From Variovorax sp. 770b2 (GTDB taxonomy: Bacteria; Pseudomonadota; Gammaproteobacteria; Burkholderiales; Burkholderiaceae_C), in assembly GCF_900115685.1 (NCBI RefSeq), contig NZ_FOXJ01000013.1:1-62109 (forward strand): 62,109 nucleotides of DNA, written 5' to 3'. Made by a program: the position numbers and the translations under genes. A model generated the notes under the pieces. It did no database searches. It worked only from the letters and a program-made list of their open reading frames with translations, and was not told where the DNA came from. Positions 15,977 through 24,621 of this stretch are shown one piece after another (the first letter of the stretch is position 1; every line of letters starts with the position of its first letter).

Positions 15977-16445
15977 GTCGGTCTCCGCGCACGGGCTCGT
16001 GACGCAGCGTGCGCCGGCCGCTGTGCCATGGGCGACGCGGGTCGCGCCCGCGGCTGACGCGCCGAACGCGGCCGCAGGCGGCGTTCGCACGCTGCTGCGC
16101 CTCGAAGGCGCCGTCGTGCTGGCCGCGGCGCTGGCCGCCTACACGCAGTTCGGCCTCGGCTGGGGCGTGTTCGCGCTCTGGCTCCTCGTGCCCGACCTGT
16201 CGCTGCTCGGCTACCTGGCGGGCCCGCGCGTGGGCGCGGCGCTCTACAACGCGGCGCATTCGTACGTAGGCCCCGTCGCGCTGCTCGTGCTCGGGGCGCT
16301 CGCGGCAATGCCGTGGGCCGTGGCCGGCGCGCTGATCTGGTTCACGCACCTCGGCCTGGACCGCGCCCTGGGCTACGGCCTGAAGTACGCCTCGGGCTTC
16401 GGCCTCACGCACCTGGGCCGCATCGGCCGCGCCGATCCATGGTGA
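15969..16445 (+). CDS. DUF4260-family membrane protein
   Basis: A 158-residue inner-membrane protein. The conserved DUF4260 pattern is clear: LRLEGAVVLAAALAAYTQFG, LVPDLSLLGYLAGPRVGA, YNAAHSYVGP, then the C-terminal HLGLDRALGYGLKYASGF with THLGRIG. About four hydrophobic segments are present, and the Asp, His and Tyr residues in these motifs are invariant in the family. Biochemical function is unknown. It overlaps the Spy-like gene upstream and abuts the next membrane-protein gene, forming an operon that continues to the two-component genes. Confidence 0.88.
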   Translation: MAESVSAHGLVTQRAPAAVPWATRVAPAADAPNAAAGGVRTLLRLEGAVVLAAALAAYTQFGLGWGVFALWLLVPDLSLLGYLAGPRVGAALYNAAHSYVGPVALLVLGALAAMPWAVAGALIWFTHLGLDRALGYGLKYASGFGLTHLGRIGRADPW

Positions 16446-16447
16446 CG

Positions 16448-16828
16448 ATGAACGACACGGCCCCCGTGCTGCGCCCGCAGGTGGCACGCGCCTGGATGCT
16501 GGCCGAGGCGCTCACGCTCGGCATCGCGTCCACGGTGCACGCCGGCCTGCTCGTGACGGGCTACGCCCATCCGCAGGCCCGCATCGCCGAGGCGGTGATC
16601 GCCACCGTGCTGGTGCTCGCCTCGGTGGAGACCTGGCTGCGCCCCGCGCACGCGCGGGGGGCCGCGATCTTCGGCCAGGGCTTCGCGCTCGCCGGCACGC
16701 TGGTCGGCCTTTTCACCATCGTGCTCGGCGTCGGTCCGCACACGGTGCCCGACGTCGTCTTTCACGCGCTGCTGCTCGCCGTGCTCGTGACGGGCCTGAC
16801 CGTGGCGGTGCGATGCCGACCGGTCTGA
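16448..16828 (+). CDS. Small four-helix membrane protein, unknown
   Basis: A 126-residue hydrophobic protein with four predicted membrane segments (about 17-37, 48-64, 75-93, 101-119 from this start). Notable features are a His between helices 3 and 4 (GPHTVPDVVFHALLL) and few charged residues outside the loops. No family was named. The ATG at 16448 starts 2 nt after the DUF4260 stop; an in-frame ATG at 16439 (three residues longer, 7-nt overlap) is equally possible. The gene ends just before the response regulator. Confidence 0.7.
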   Translation: MNDTAPVLRPQVARAWMLAEALTLGIASTVHAGLLVTGYAHPQARIAEAVIATVLVLASVETWLRPAHARGAAIFGQGFALAGTLVGLFTIVLGVGPHTVPDVVFHALLLAVLVTGLTVAVRCRPV

Positions 16829-16878
16829 TGGCCAGCGAAGTCATTCGCCACATGTTTGCCAGGAGGCACAATCCCGCC

Positions 16879-17586
16879 ATGCCGCGCATCCTGCTGATCG
16901 ACGACGACGAACACCTCGCCGCGCCGCTGACCACCTACTTCGCCCGCTTCGGCTGCACGCTGGAGAGCGCCGTGCGACCGAGCGAGGGCCTCGCCAAGCT
17001 GCGCGCCGGCCAGTACGACGCGGCCATCCTGGATGTGATGCTGCCCGAGATGGACGGCTTTGCGCTGTGCCGCGAGATCCGCAAGGAGAGCGACATCCCC
17101 ATCGTCATGCTCACCGCCCGCGGCGAGGTGATGGACCGCGTGGTGGGCCTGGAGCTGGGCGCCGACGACTACGTGCCCAAGCCCTTCGAGCCGCGCGAAC
17201 TGGTGGCGCGGGTGCAGACCATCCTGCGGCGCCAGCGCAGCACGCCGGTGGCGGCGAACGGCAATGGCAACAACGGCACGCAGCTGCGCGTGTTCGACGG
17301 ACTCTCGATCGACCTGGACCGGCGCCAGGTGCTGCGCCATGGCGAGCGCGTGGAGCTCACCGGCACCGAGTTCGAACTGCTCGCGCTGCTGGCGGCCGAG
17401 CCCGGCAAGGTCTTCAGCCGCGACGACATCCTGAACCGCCTGCGCGGCCACGAGGCCGAGCTCTACACCCGGGCCGTCGACATCGTGGTGAGCCGCCTGC
17501 GCAAGAAGCTGGAGCCGCTGGATTGCATCAAGACGCTGCGCAATGCCGGCTACGCGCTGGCCGTCGCACGCAGCGAGCCTGCATGA
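16879..17586 (+). CDS. OmpR/CpxR-family response regulator
   Basis: A 235-residue two-component regulator. The receiver domain has the acidic pocket Asp8-Asp9-Asp10, phospho-acceptor Asp52 (AILDVMLPEMDGF), Thr79 and Lys101 (YVPKPFEPREL). The winged-helix DNA-binding domain follows a linker with a GNGNN run and contains LTGTEFELLALLAAEPGKVF and YTRAVDIVVSRLRKKL. The ATG at 16879 is preceded by AGGAGG (16861-16866). The stop overlaps the kinase start by 4 nt. By context it may control the adjoining Spy-like gene, as CpxR controls cpxP, and the GAAAC-N5-GAAAC elements at 14887 and 15411 are candidate sites. Confidence 0.93.
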   Translation: MPRILLIDDDEHLAAPLTTYFARFGCTLESAVRPSEGLAKLRAGQYDAAILDVMLPEMDGFALCREIRKESDIPIVMLTARGEVMDRVVGLELGADDYVPKPFEPRELVARVQTILRRQRSTPVAANGNGNNGTQLRVFDGLSIDLDRRQVLRHGERVELTGTEFELLALLAAEPGKVFSRDDILNRLRGHEAELYTRAVDIVVSRLRKKLEPLDCIKTLRNAGYALAVARSEPA

Positions 17587-18977
17587 GGTTCGGCGGACGG
17601 GACCACCGCGAAGCGTGGCGCCAGATGGCCTGCCGCCGCGCCGAAATGCGCAAGCAATGGCACGCCCAGTGGCACGAAAAAGTGCAGGGCAAGCGCCGCT
17701 GGCGCCGGTCGCTGCGCATCCGTCTGGTGATGATGTTCGTGCTGCTGGCGCTGGTGATGGCCGGCGTCTTCATGGGCGGCATGAAGAAGGCGTTTTCCAC
17801 CGGCTGGGCCGAGGCCGCCAAGCCGATGCTGGTGGACTACGCCGACCGCCTCGTCGCCGAGATCGGCACGCCGCCCGACGTGACGCGCGCGCAGGCGCTG
17901 GTGGGGCGGCTGCCGATCACGATCCGCATCGTCGGCCCCACCGTCAACTGGGACTCCAACCCGGGCGGCAGCAACAGCCCCGGCGGCTGGATGCACGACC
18001 GCGAGGATGTGTTCGGCGGCGAGAAATGGTTCATCCGCCCGACGGCCGATGGCCACCGCGTCATCTTCGGCTGGGCGCCCAAGCTCTGGCAGCTCGCGCC
18101 GCGTGCGACCGGCTGGGCCACGCTGGGCCTGCTGCTGTCGTGCGTGCTGCTGGGCTATGCCTACGTGAGCCGCCTGCTGCGGCCGCTGATCGACATCCGC
18201 GAAGGCGCGCAGCGCTTCGGACGCGGCGAGTTCACCGAGCCGATTCCGGTGCGCCGCAACGACGACCTGGGCGACCTCGCGCAGCGCATCAACACCATGG
18301 CCGACGACATCCAGGCCATGCTCGATGCCAAGCGCGGCCTGCTGCTGGCGCTGAGCCACGAGCTGCGTTCGCCGCTCACGCGCGCCCGGCTCAATGCCGA
18401 GCTGCTGCCCGCCACGCCCGAGGGCCAGGCCGAGCGCGAGGCGCTGCTGCGCGACCTCAACGAGATGCGCGACCTGATCAGCGACCTGCTCGAAAGCGAA
18501 CGCCTGGCGAGCCCGCATGCCGCGCTGCAGCGCGAGCCGGTCGACCTGGCCGTGCTCGTGCGCCAGATCGTGGCCGAGATGCCCGGTGCCCAGAACGTGT
18601 ACCTGGACCTGGCCGAAGGCCTGCCGCCGCATTCGATCGACCGCATGCGCATCCGCCTTTTGGTGCGCAACCTGCTGGACAACGCCATGCGCTACAGCAC
18701 CGAGGCGCCCCGGCCGCCGTGCGTGTCGCTGCGCGCGGTGGTGGACGGCCGGGTGCAGGGCGTGGAACTGGAGGTGCGCGACTTCGGCCCGGGTGTCGAC
18801 GAAGCACAGCTCGGGCGGCTGACCGAGCCCTTCTACCGCACCGACGGCGCCCGCGCGCGCGCCACCGGCGGCGTCGGCCTGGGCATGTACCTGTGCCGGC
18901 TGGTCGCCGAGGCGCACGGCGGCACGCTGACCGTGCGGAACGCCAATCCGGGCCTGCAGATCGTCGTGCGGCTCTGA
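17583..18977 (+). CDS. Sensor histidine kinase (CpxA-like organisation)
   Basis: A 464-residue inner-membrane kinase. It has TM1 (about 44-62), a short periplasmic region with a Gly/Asn-rich loop (NWDSNPGGSNSPGGWMHD), TM2 (about 178-195), a HAMP domain (SRLLRPLIDIREGAQRF to RINTMADDIQAML), and the phospho-acceptor His259 in ALSHELRSPLTR. The ATPase domain shows N box LLVRNLLDNAMRYS, G1 VRDFGPGVDEAQ and G2 TGGVGLGMYLCRL. The N-terminal cytoplasmic stretch before TM1 is unusually long (about 40 residues) and Arg/Trp/His-rich. It is cotranscribed with the regulator through a 4-nt ATGA overlap. Confidence 0.94.
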   Translation: MRFGGRDHREAWRQMACRRAEMRKQWHAQWHEKVQGKRRWRRSLRIRLVMMFVLLALVMAGVFMGGMKKAFSTGWAEAAKPMLVDYADRLVAEIGTPPDVTRAQALVGRLPITIRIVGPTVNWDSNPGGSNSPGGWMHDREDVFGGEKWFIRPTADGHRVIFGWAPKLWQLAPRATGWATLGLLLSCVLLGYAYVSRLLRPLIDIREGAQRFGRGEFTEPIPVRRNDDLGDLAQRINTMADDIQAMLDAKRGLLLALSHELRSPLTRARLNAELLPATPEGQAEREALLRDLNEMRDLISDLLESERLASPHAALQREPVDLAVLVRQIVAEMPGAQNVYLDLAEGLPPHSIDRMRIRLLVRNLLDNAMRYSTEAPRPPCVSLRAVVDGRVQGVELEVRDFGPGVDEAQLGRLTEPFYRTDGARARATGGVGLGMYLCRLVAEAHGGTLTVRNANPGLQIVVRL

Positions 18978-19115
18978 GTTTCTTCCTTGGTGCGGGCCCT
19001 GTCGCCTGCGCTACCAGCAGGCGCGAGGGGCGCGGCTACGATGCGCCTCCAACCCGCGTCCGCCGGACCTGTCGCGTCCATCGCGCCCACCGCGCCCGTC
19101 AATCAAGGAGACACC

Positions 19116-20159
19116 ATGAGCAGCTCACTCACCAACCACCAGGTCCGCCTCGCCAAGCGCCCCGAGGGCACGGCCACCCGCGAGAACTGGAAGTTCACCA
19201 CCGAGCCCGTGGGCGAGCCGGCCGAGGGCGGGGTGCTGGTCAAGACGCTGTCGCTGTCGCTGGACCCCGCGATGCGCGGCTGGCTCAACGACGCCAAGAG
19301 CTACATCGCCCCCGTGGCCATCGACGAGGTGATGCGCGCGGGCGGCGTCGGCCGCGTCATCGCCTCGAAGAACCCGCAGTTCGCCGTGGGCGACACGGTC
19401 TACGGCACGCTGGGCGTGCAGGAATACATCCTGATCCCGCAAGACCAGGTCAAGCGCAACGGGCTGGTCAAGATCGACCTGCGCGTGGGCACGATCACCC
19501 AGTGGCTCAACGTGCTGGGCATGCCTGGCATGACCGGCTACTTCGGCCTCATGGACGTGGGCCAGCCCAAGGCGGGAGAAACGGTCGTCATCTCCGGCGC
19601 GGCCGGCGCCGTCGGGCAGACGGTGGGCCAGCTCGCCAAGCTCAAGGGCTGCCACGTGGTCGGCATCGCCGGCGGCGCGGCCAAGTGCGACTGGGTGGTC
19701 AAGGAGCTGGGCTTCGACGCCTGCATCGACTACAAGGCCGGCGCGGGTGCCGTGCGCGAAGGCCTCAAGGCGCATTGCCCGAAGGGCGTGGACATCTACT
19801 TCGACAACGTCGGCGGCGAGATCCTCGATGCGGTGCTGGCACGGCTCGCGCGCAAGGCCCGGGTGATCATCTGCGGCGCCATCAGCCAGTACAACAACGC
19901 CAACAGCATGCCGGGCGCTGGTCCGAAGAACTACCTGAGCCTGCTGGTGAACCGGGCGCGGATGGAAGGCATCGTGGTGTTCGACTATGCCGACCGTTAT
20001 CACATTGCCATCGCGGAACTTGCCGGCTACCTGAAGGATGGCCGCATGAAGAGCAAGGAAGACGTGGTTTCGGGGATCGACACCTTCCCCGAAGCGCTCA
20101 ACCGGCTGTTCAGCGGCGAAAACTTCGGCAAGCTGGTGCTGCAGGTTGCGGCAGAGTAG
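19116..20159 (+). CDS. NADP-dependent MDR-family oxidoreductase (prostaglandin-reductase-like)
   Basis: A 347-residue zinc-free medium-chain dehydrogenase/reductase of the PTGR/YncB (CurA) group. The Rossmann loop reads VVISGAAGAVGQTVGQLAK, followed by GCHVVGIAGGAAKCDWVV for NADP binding. LDPAMRGWLND, NVLGMPGMTGYFGLMDVG and FDNVGGEILDAVL are family hallmarks. Such enzymes reduce alpha,beta-unsaturated ketones or aldehydes. The ATG at 19116 follows AAGGAG (19105-19110). It appears monocistronic. Confidence 0.92.
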   Translation: MSSSLTNHQVRLAKRPEGTATRENWKFTTEPVGEPAEGGVLVKTLSLSLDPAMRGWLNDAKSYIAPVAIDEVMRAGGVGRVIASKNPQFAVGDTVYGTLGVQEYILIPQDQVKRNGLVKIDLRVGTITQWLNVLGMPGMTGYFGLMDVGQPKAGETVVISGAAGAVGQTVGQLAKLKGCHVVGIAGGAAKCDWVVKELGFDACIDYKAGAGAVREGLKAHCPKGVDIYFDNVGGEILDAVLARLARKARVIICGAISQYNNANSMPGAGPKNYLSLLVNRARMEGIVVFDYADRYHIAIAELAGYLKDGRMKSKEDVVSGIDTFPEALNRLFSGENFGKLVLQVAAE

Positions 20160-20174
20160 TTTCCGGTTGTTAAC

Positions 20175-20195
20175 GTTCGTGTCTATGTCACGAAC
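20175..20195. promoter_or_regulatory. Inverted repeat upstream of the pilus operon (possible operator)
   Basis: GTTCGTG (20175-20181) and CACGAAC (20189-20195) form a perfect 7-bp inverted repeat with a 7-nt spacer in the AT-richer spacer between the oxidoreductase and fimA. No T-run follows, so it is not a clear terminator. A dyad of this type could bind a dimeric regulator about 45 bp upstream of the predicted -35. Confidence 0.4.
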
Positions 20196-20240
20196 ATTCG
20201 ATCAACACTGTTAACTACGGTGAACTAACGACAACAGCGG

Positions 20241-20269
20241 TTTAACTTGCGTCTTCGGGTAACTAGACT
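20241..20269 (+). promoter_or_regulatory. Predicted sigma-70 promoter of the chaperone-usher operon
   Basis: TTTAAC (20241-20246) and TAGACT (20264-20269) are spaced by 17 bp, 64 nt before the major-pilin ATG. Both hexamers are imperfect matches, so the promoter may need an activator. The predicted leader contains a small hairpin (CCTGCC-N8-GGCAGG). Confidence 0.45.
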
Positions 20270-20332
20270 GCGGCCTGCCCTGCATCAGGCAGGTCGCAAT
20301 TCGGTAATTTCAAAATCCCAGGGAACGCAAAA

Positions 20333-20890
20333 ATGCAAAAGTCTGTACTCGTCAAGTTCGCAGCGCTGGCCGTGGCCGGCGTGCTGTCGCAAGGCGCTTT
20401 CGCCGCCGACGGCACCATCAATTTCACCGGTGAAATCGTCGACGCGCCTTGCTCGATTTCGCCCAACAGCCAGAACCTGACCGTGCCGCTCGGCAAGGTC
20501 TCGCGCACCGCATTCGACGGCCCCACCGCCGGCACCGCGCTGGTCGGCAAGAAGGCCACCCCCGCCAAGTTCAACATCGACCTGCTGGGCTGCGGCGCCA
20601 CCGCCAAGGGCGCAACCGTGACCTTCTCGGGCACGGCCGACCTGGACGACGCCACCAACCTGCGCCTGGCCAACGCCGGCCAGGTGGGTGTGGGTGCCGC
20701 TTCGGGCGTGGCGATCGAAATGGGTGACTCCGCCGCGACCAAGATCCCGCTCGGCTCGCCGTCCGGTGTCTACACCCTGGGCCTGGGTGACAACTCGCTG
20801 AAGTTCCAGGCTGCCTACGTTGCAACGAAGACGGCCGTGACGGTCGGCCCGGCCAACTCGGTCGCGCAGTTCACGGTCGCGTACAAGTAA
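20333..20890 (+). CDS. Major fimbrial subunit (FimA-type, chaperone-usher pilin)
   Basis: A 185-residue pilin. A signal peptide (cleavage after GAFA, near residue 24) precedes DGTINFTGEIVDAPCSISPN, the N-terminal donor-strand region. Cys40 and Cys87 (LLGCGAT) form the conserved disulfide. The C-terminus SVAQFTVAYK is the beta-zipper recognised by the periplasmic chaperone. It is the first gene of a four-gene operon of pilin, chaperone, usher and tip adhesin. A strong GC hairpin just downstream probably stabilises or attenuates the message so that the pilin exceeds the assembly proteins. Confidence 0.95.
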   Translation: MQKSVLVKFAALAVAGVLSQGAFAADGTINFTGEIVDAPCSISPNSQNLTVPLGKVSRTAFDGPTAGTALVGKKATPAKFNIDLLGCGATAKGATVTFSGTADLDDATNLRLANAGQVGVGAASGVAIEMGDSAATKIPLGSPSGVYTLGLGDNSLKFQAAYVATKTAVTVGPANSVAQFTVAYK

Positions 20891-20911
20891 GTAGCGCCCG
20901 CGGCATTGCCG

Positions 20912-20948
20912 CGGCCGGCCGGAGCGCATTGCCGCTTCGGGCCGGCCG
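20912..20948 (+). promoter_or_regulatory. Stable hairpin downstream of the major pilin gene
   Basis: CGGCCGGCCGGAGCG (20912-20926) pairs, with one bulge, with CGCTTCGGGCCGGCCG (20933-20948) around a 6-nt loop. No U-tract follows, so it is better read as an mRNA stabiliser or partial attenuator than as a full terminator. It lies between the pilin and chaperone genes, where differential expression is expected. Confidence 0.5.
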
Positions 20949-21013
20949 GCGATGCCGCCCATGCCTGCGCCGCGCCCGGACCTCCTCGCGTCCCCCGGCG
21001 CCGGCATTTCTTT

Positions 21014-21049
21014 CTTTTTCGCCTTTTTCGCCTTTTTCGCCTTTTTCGA
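21014..21049 (+). repeat. Four tandem 9-bp repeats (CTTTTTCGC) in the pilin-chaperone spacer
   Basis: Four head-to-tail copies of CTTTTTCGC (the last one CTTTTTCGA) at 21014-21022, 21023-21031, 21032-21040 and 21041-21049. The tract is non-coding, about 75 nt upstream of the chaperone ATG. Short tandem repeats of this type can change copy number by slipped-strand mispairing. Confidence 0.75.
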
Positions 21050-21124
21050 CGGTGCTCCGATGCGCACCGCCGCGTCGGGGCGCGCGTGTTCCATGCGTCT
21101 GACCCGCGCCCAAGGATTCTTTTT

Positions 21125-21928
21125 ATGTGCAGCAACCATCGCTTCCGCCGGGCTTTCGCCATCCTGCTGATGCTGGGCCTCCCGGGGCTGGCCAGCGCGG
21201 GCGTGATGCTCGGTGGCACCCGCGTCATCCTCGGCGAGAAGGCCCGCGAGGCCTCCATTCCGGTGAAGAACACCGGCACCTCGCCCTACGTGGTCCAGTC
21301 CTGGATCGATGCGGGCGAAGGCAAGAACAAGACCCCGCTGCTGGTCACGCCGCCGCTCTCGCGGCTGGACCCGGGCATGGAAAACATCCTGCGCATCATG
21401 CGTGTGCAGGGCGAGTTGCCGGCCGACCGCGAATCGGTCTTCTGGCTCAACGTCAAGGAGATTCCCGAGAAGTCGAAGGAAGAGAACGTGCTGCAGATCG
21501 CGGTGCGCAGCCGCATCAAGCTGTTCTACCGGCCCGCAAGCCTTGCGGGCAAGTCCGAGGAATCGCGCGCCCAGCTCAAGTGGGCGGTGAGCGCCGGCGC
21601 CCAGGAGCAGGGCGCCGTGCTGAAGGTCGGCAACCCCACGGCCTACCACGTGACCTTCACCGCGCTGAACATCAACAGCGGCCAGCAACTGATCAACGCC
21701 GACATGGTGCCGCCCTTCGGCGAGATGTCGTACCCGCTGAGCGCGGTGAAGACGCCGCAGGCGATCCAGGTCAACTACACCACGCTCAACGACTACGGCG
21801 GCGAGACGCCTGAAGAACGCGTGCAGGTGCCGGCAGGTGCCGAACCCGTGGCGGTGAAGGCGGAGCTGGTTCCCCCGCCCGCGGCTTCCGCACCCTCCGC
21901 ACCCTCCGCAGACGGCGTCAAGCGCTGA
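21125..21928 (+). CDS. Periplasmic fimbrial chaperone (PapD/FimC family)
   Basis: A 267-residue immunoglobulin-like chaperone that donates a strand to pilins. The signal peptide ends in LASAG. The mature part has GTRVILGEKAREASIPVKNT, FWLNVKEIPEKS (family signature around the G1 strand), and RIKLFYRPASLAG, with the conserved Arg and Lys of the subunit-anchoring cleft. A Pro/Ala/Ser-rich tail (PPPAASAPSAPSADG) extends beyond the second domain. The ATG at 21125 has AAGGAT 7 nt upstream; the in-frame sequence before it is the repeat-bearing spacer. Confidence 0.94.
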   Translation: MCSNHRFRRAFAILLMLGLPGLASAGVMLGGTRVILGEKAREASIPVKNTGTSPYVVQSWIDAGEGKNKTPLLVTPPLSRLDPGMENILRIMRVQGELPADRESVFWLNVKEIPEKSKEENVLQIAVRSRIKLFYRPASLAGKSEESRAQLKWAVSAGAQEQGAVLKVGNPTAYHVTFTALNINSGQQLINADMVPPFGEMSYPLSAVKTPQAIQVNYTTLNDYGGETPEERVQVPAGAEPVAVKAELVPPPAASAPSAPSADGVKR

Positions 21929-21948
21929 AACGACAGAGACGACCCGCC

Positions 21949-24621
21949 ATGCGCCGCCCACCCGCTCTCCACGCGCCGTTCCGGCTGACCCTGTGCGCTG
22001 CCCTGCTGGGCGCGCTCGGCACGCCCGGCCATGCGCAGGAGCAACCGCAGCAACCGCAGCAATTGGCCGGCTCCAACTTCAACGAGGAATTCCTCGGCAT
22101 CGGCGGCGACCAGCCGCACGCGGATCTTTCGCTCTTCTCCTTCGGCAACCGCGTGCTCGCGGGCAAGTACATGGTCGACGTGTCGCTCAACGAGCGCGGC
22201 GCGGGACAGATCGAGATCCGCTTCGCCGCCAGGGACGGCAAGCACGACGCCGAGCCCTGCCTCACGCGCGGCATGCTCGACGCCTGGGGCGTCAACGTGG
22301 CGGTGTTCCCCGAACTGGCAAGCGCCACGGACGAGGCCTGCATCGACCTGACCAAGGTCATTCCCGATGCGGCCGTGACCTACGACGCCGGCAAGCAGCG
22401 CCTGTTCGTGAGCATTCCGCAGGCGGCGCTCAAGCGCTCGGCGCGCGGCGCGGTCGGTCCCGAGAAGTGGGACAAGGGCATCACCGCCGGCATGCTGGAC
22501 TACCAGCTGAACTTCGCGCGCTACAGCGGCAACAACTACCGCAACGACGCCAACCCCTTCGCGCCGCCGCAGAACGTGTTCGACGGCAACCCCTTCGCCG
22601 AGCGCGACAAGACCCTGCAGCGCAACACCCTGTTCGCGGGCCTGCGCGCGGGCTTCAATTTCGGCGACTGGCGCCTTCGCCATTTCTCGACCTACAACCG
22701 CGGCATCGACGGCAAGAGCCGCTGGCAGGGCATCAACACCTACATGCAGCGCGACATCGCCTCGATCAACGGACGCCTCCTGATCGGCGACGGCAACACG
22801 CCGGGCAACTTCTTCGACAGCCTGCCGTTCCGCGGCGTGCAGCTGTCCTCGGACGACGCGATGCTGCCCGACAGCCAGCAGGGCTACGCACCCACCATCC
22901 GCGGCGTGGCGCAGACCAACGCGCGCGTCACCGTGCGGCAGAACGGCTACGTGATCTACAGCACCTTCGTGGCGCCGGGACCGTTCGTGATCGACGACCT
23001 GTACCCGACGGCATCGAGCGGCGACCTGGAGGTGACCATCGCCGAAGCCGATGGCCGCCAGACCAGGTACACGCAGGCCTTCTCGGCCGTGCCCACGCTG
23101 TTGCGCGAAGGCACCTGGCGCTACTCGGCCACCATCGGCAGGTACCGCAACGGCTACGACGGCACCACCGTGCTGGGCGTGCGGCCCTCGCTCTCGCAGC
23201 CGGTCTTCATGCAGGCGACGCTCGCGCGCGGCCTCGGCAACGAGTTCTCGCTCTACGGCGGCCTCCTGATGGCGAACATGTACCAGTCGCTGCTCGCCGG
23301 CGTGGGCAAGAACCTGCGCGATTTCGGCGCGGTGTCGGTCGACCTCTCGAGCGCGCGCACCACCGACCGCACGCCGGTCAACGGCGTGAAGACCTACGAC
23401 GGGCAGTCGGTGCGCTTCCTCTACTCGAAGGCATTCCTCACCTCGGGCACCAACTTCCGCGTGGCGGGCTACCGCTACTCGACCAGCGGCTACCGCACCT
23501 TCCAGGAGGCGGTGCAGATGCAGGACCTGCGGCCCTTCGAGTCGTTCAACAGCCGCCGCAACGAAGTGCGCTTCGAGGTCTCGCAGCAGGTCGGCGACCT
23601 GGGCACGGTGTTCGCGTCCGCGCGCCAGCAGAGCTACTGGGGCACCAGCGCGAAGGACCGGCTGGTGCAGCTGGGCTACTCGGGCAACTACAAGCAGTTC
23701 GGCTACAGCGTCTTCTACAACTACACCACCAGCCTGAACCGGCCGGCCGTGCGCCAGGTGATGTTCACGCTGAGCATTCCGCTGGGCGACACCCACGCCA
23801 GCGCGCAGTACGCGGTCACCCGCGACAGCACCGGCCGCGTCAACCAGCAGGCCAGCGTCTACGGCTCGGCCTTCGACGACAGCCGCCTGACCTACAACAT
23901 GACTGCCGGCGCGGCCAACCAGGGCGGCGGCAGCAGCGGCAGCGCGAGCGCGAGCTACCTGTCGTCCGTGGGCCGCTTCGACGTCGGCCATTCGCAGGGC
24001 CGCGGCTACGGCCAGAGCACCTTCGGCGTGTCGGGCGGCGTGCTGATCCACGGCGGCGGCGTCACGATGTCGCAGCCGCTCGGCGAGACCGTGGCGCTGG
24101 TGCAGGCGCCCAAGGCCTCCGGCGTGGGCTTCGAGTCGCAGCCCGGCGTGGCGACCGACTGGGCCGGCAACGCGATCATTCCCAACCTCACGCCGTACCG
24201 CCTGAACCGCCTGGCCATCCGCACCGGCGACCTGGGCGACACGGTGGAAGTGAAGAACGCCGCCACCGAAGTGGTGCCCACGCGCGGCGCCGTGGTGGTC
24301 GCCAGATTCGAGACCTCGGTGGGCTTCCGCCTGCTGATGGTGCTCACCGACCGCAAGGGCGGCATGCTGCCGCTGGGCTCCAGGATCGAGAACGAGGCGG
24401 GCCAGGAGGTCGGCATCGTCGGCCCCGACGGCCAGGCCTTCGTGACCGGCGCGGGCACCAGCGGCCAACTCACCGTGCGGTGGGGCCAGGGCAAGACCGA
24501 CCAGTGCGTCGTGCCCTACAGCCTGCCCGATGAAAAGAACCCGCCGCCGATCCGCGAACTGAGCGGCCAATGTGCCGCTGCTGCAGTGCCGGCCGACGTG
24601 CAACCGAAGGGAGCGGAATGA
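21949..24621 (+). CDS. Outer-membrane fimbrial usher (FimD/PapC family)
   Basis: An 890-residue outer-membrane pore that assembles the pilus. A signal peptide ends in GHAQ. The N-terminal chaperone-binding domain follows (FNEEFLGIGGDQPHADLSLF, GKYMVDVSLNERG), then the 24-strand barrel with the plug (FVAPGPFVIDDLYPTASSGD), and C-terminal domains (TDWAGNAIIPNLTPYRLNRL, GAVVVARFETSVGFRLLM). Slightly longer than typical 800-870-residue ushers. It starts 20 nt after the chaperone stop and its own stop overlaps the adhesin start by 4 nt. Confidence 0.96.
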   Translation: MRRPPALHAPFRLTLCAALLGALGTPGHAQEQPQQPQQLAGSNFNEEFLGIGGDQPHADLSLFSFGNRVLAGKYMVDVSLNERGAGQIEIRFAARDGKHDAEPCLTRGMLDAWGVNVAVFPELASATDEACIDLTKVIPDAAVTYDAGKQRLFVSIPQAALKRSARGAVGPEKWDKGITAGMLDYQLNFARYSGNNYRNDANPFAPPQNVFDGNPFAERDKTLQRNTLFAGLRAGFNFGDWRLRHFSTYNRGIDGKSRWQGINTYMQRDIASINGRLLIGDGNTPGNFFDSLPFRGVQLSSDDAMLPDSQQGYAPTIRGVAQTNARVTVRQNGYVIYSTFVAPGPFVIDDLYPTASSGDLEVTIAEADGRQTRYTQAFSAVPTLLREGTWRYSATIGRYRNGYDGTTVLGVRPSLSQPVFMQATLARGLGNEFSLYGGLLMANMYQSLLAGVGKNLRDFGAVSVDLSSARTTDRTPVNGVKTYDGQSVRFLYSKAFLTSGTNFRVAGYRYSTSGYRTFQEAVQMQDLRPFESFNSRRNEVRFEVSQQVGDLGTVFASARQQSYWGTSAKDRLVQLGYSGNYKQFGYSVFYNYTTSLNRPAVRQVMFTLSIPLGDTHASAQYAVTRDSTGRVNQQASVYGSAFDDSRLTYNMTAGAANQGGGSSGSASASYLSSVGRFDVGHSQGRGYGQSTFGVSGGVLIHGGGVTMSQPLGETVALVQAPKASGVGFESQPGVATDWAGNAIIPNLTPYRLNRLAIRTGDLGDTVEVKNAATEVVPTRGAVVVARFETSVGFRLLMVLTDRKGGMLPLGSRIENEAGQEVGIVGPDGQAFVTGAGTSGQLTVRWGQGKTDQCVVPYSLPDEKNPPPIRELSGQCAAAAVPADVQPKGAE

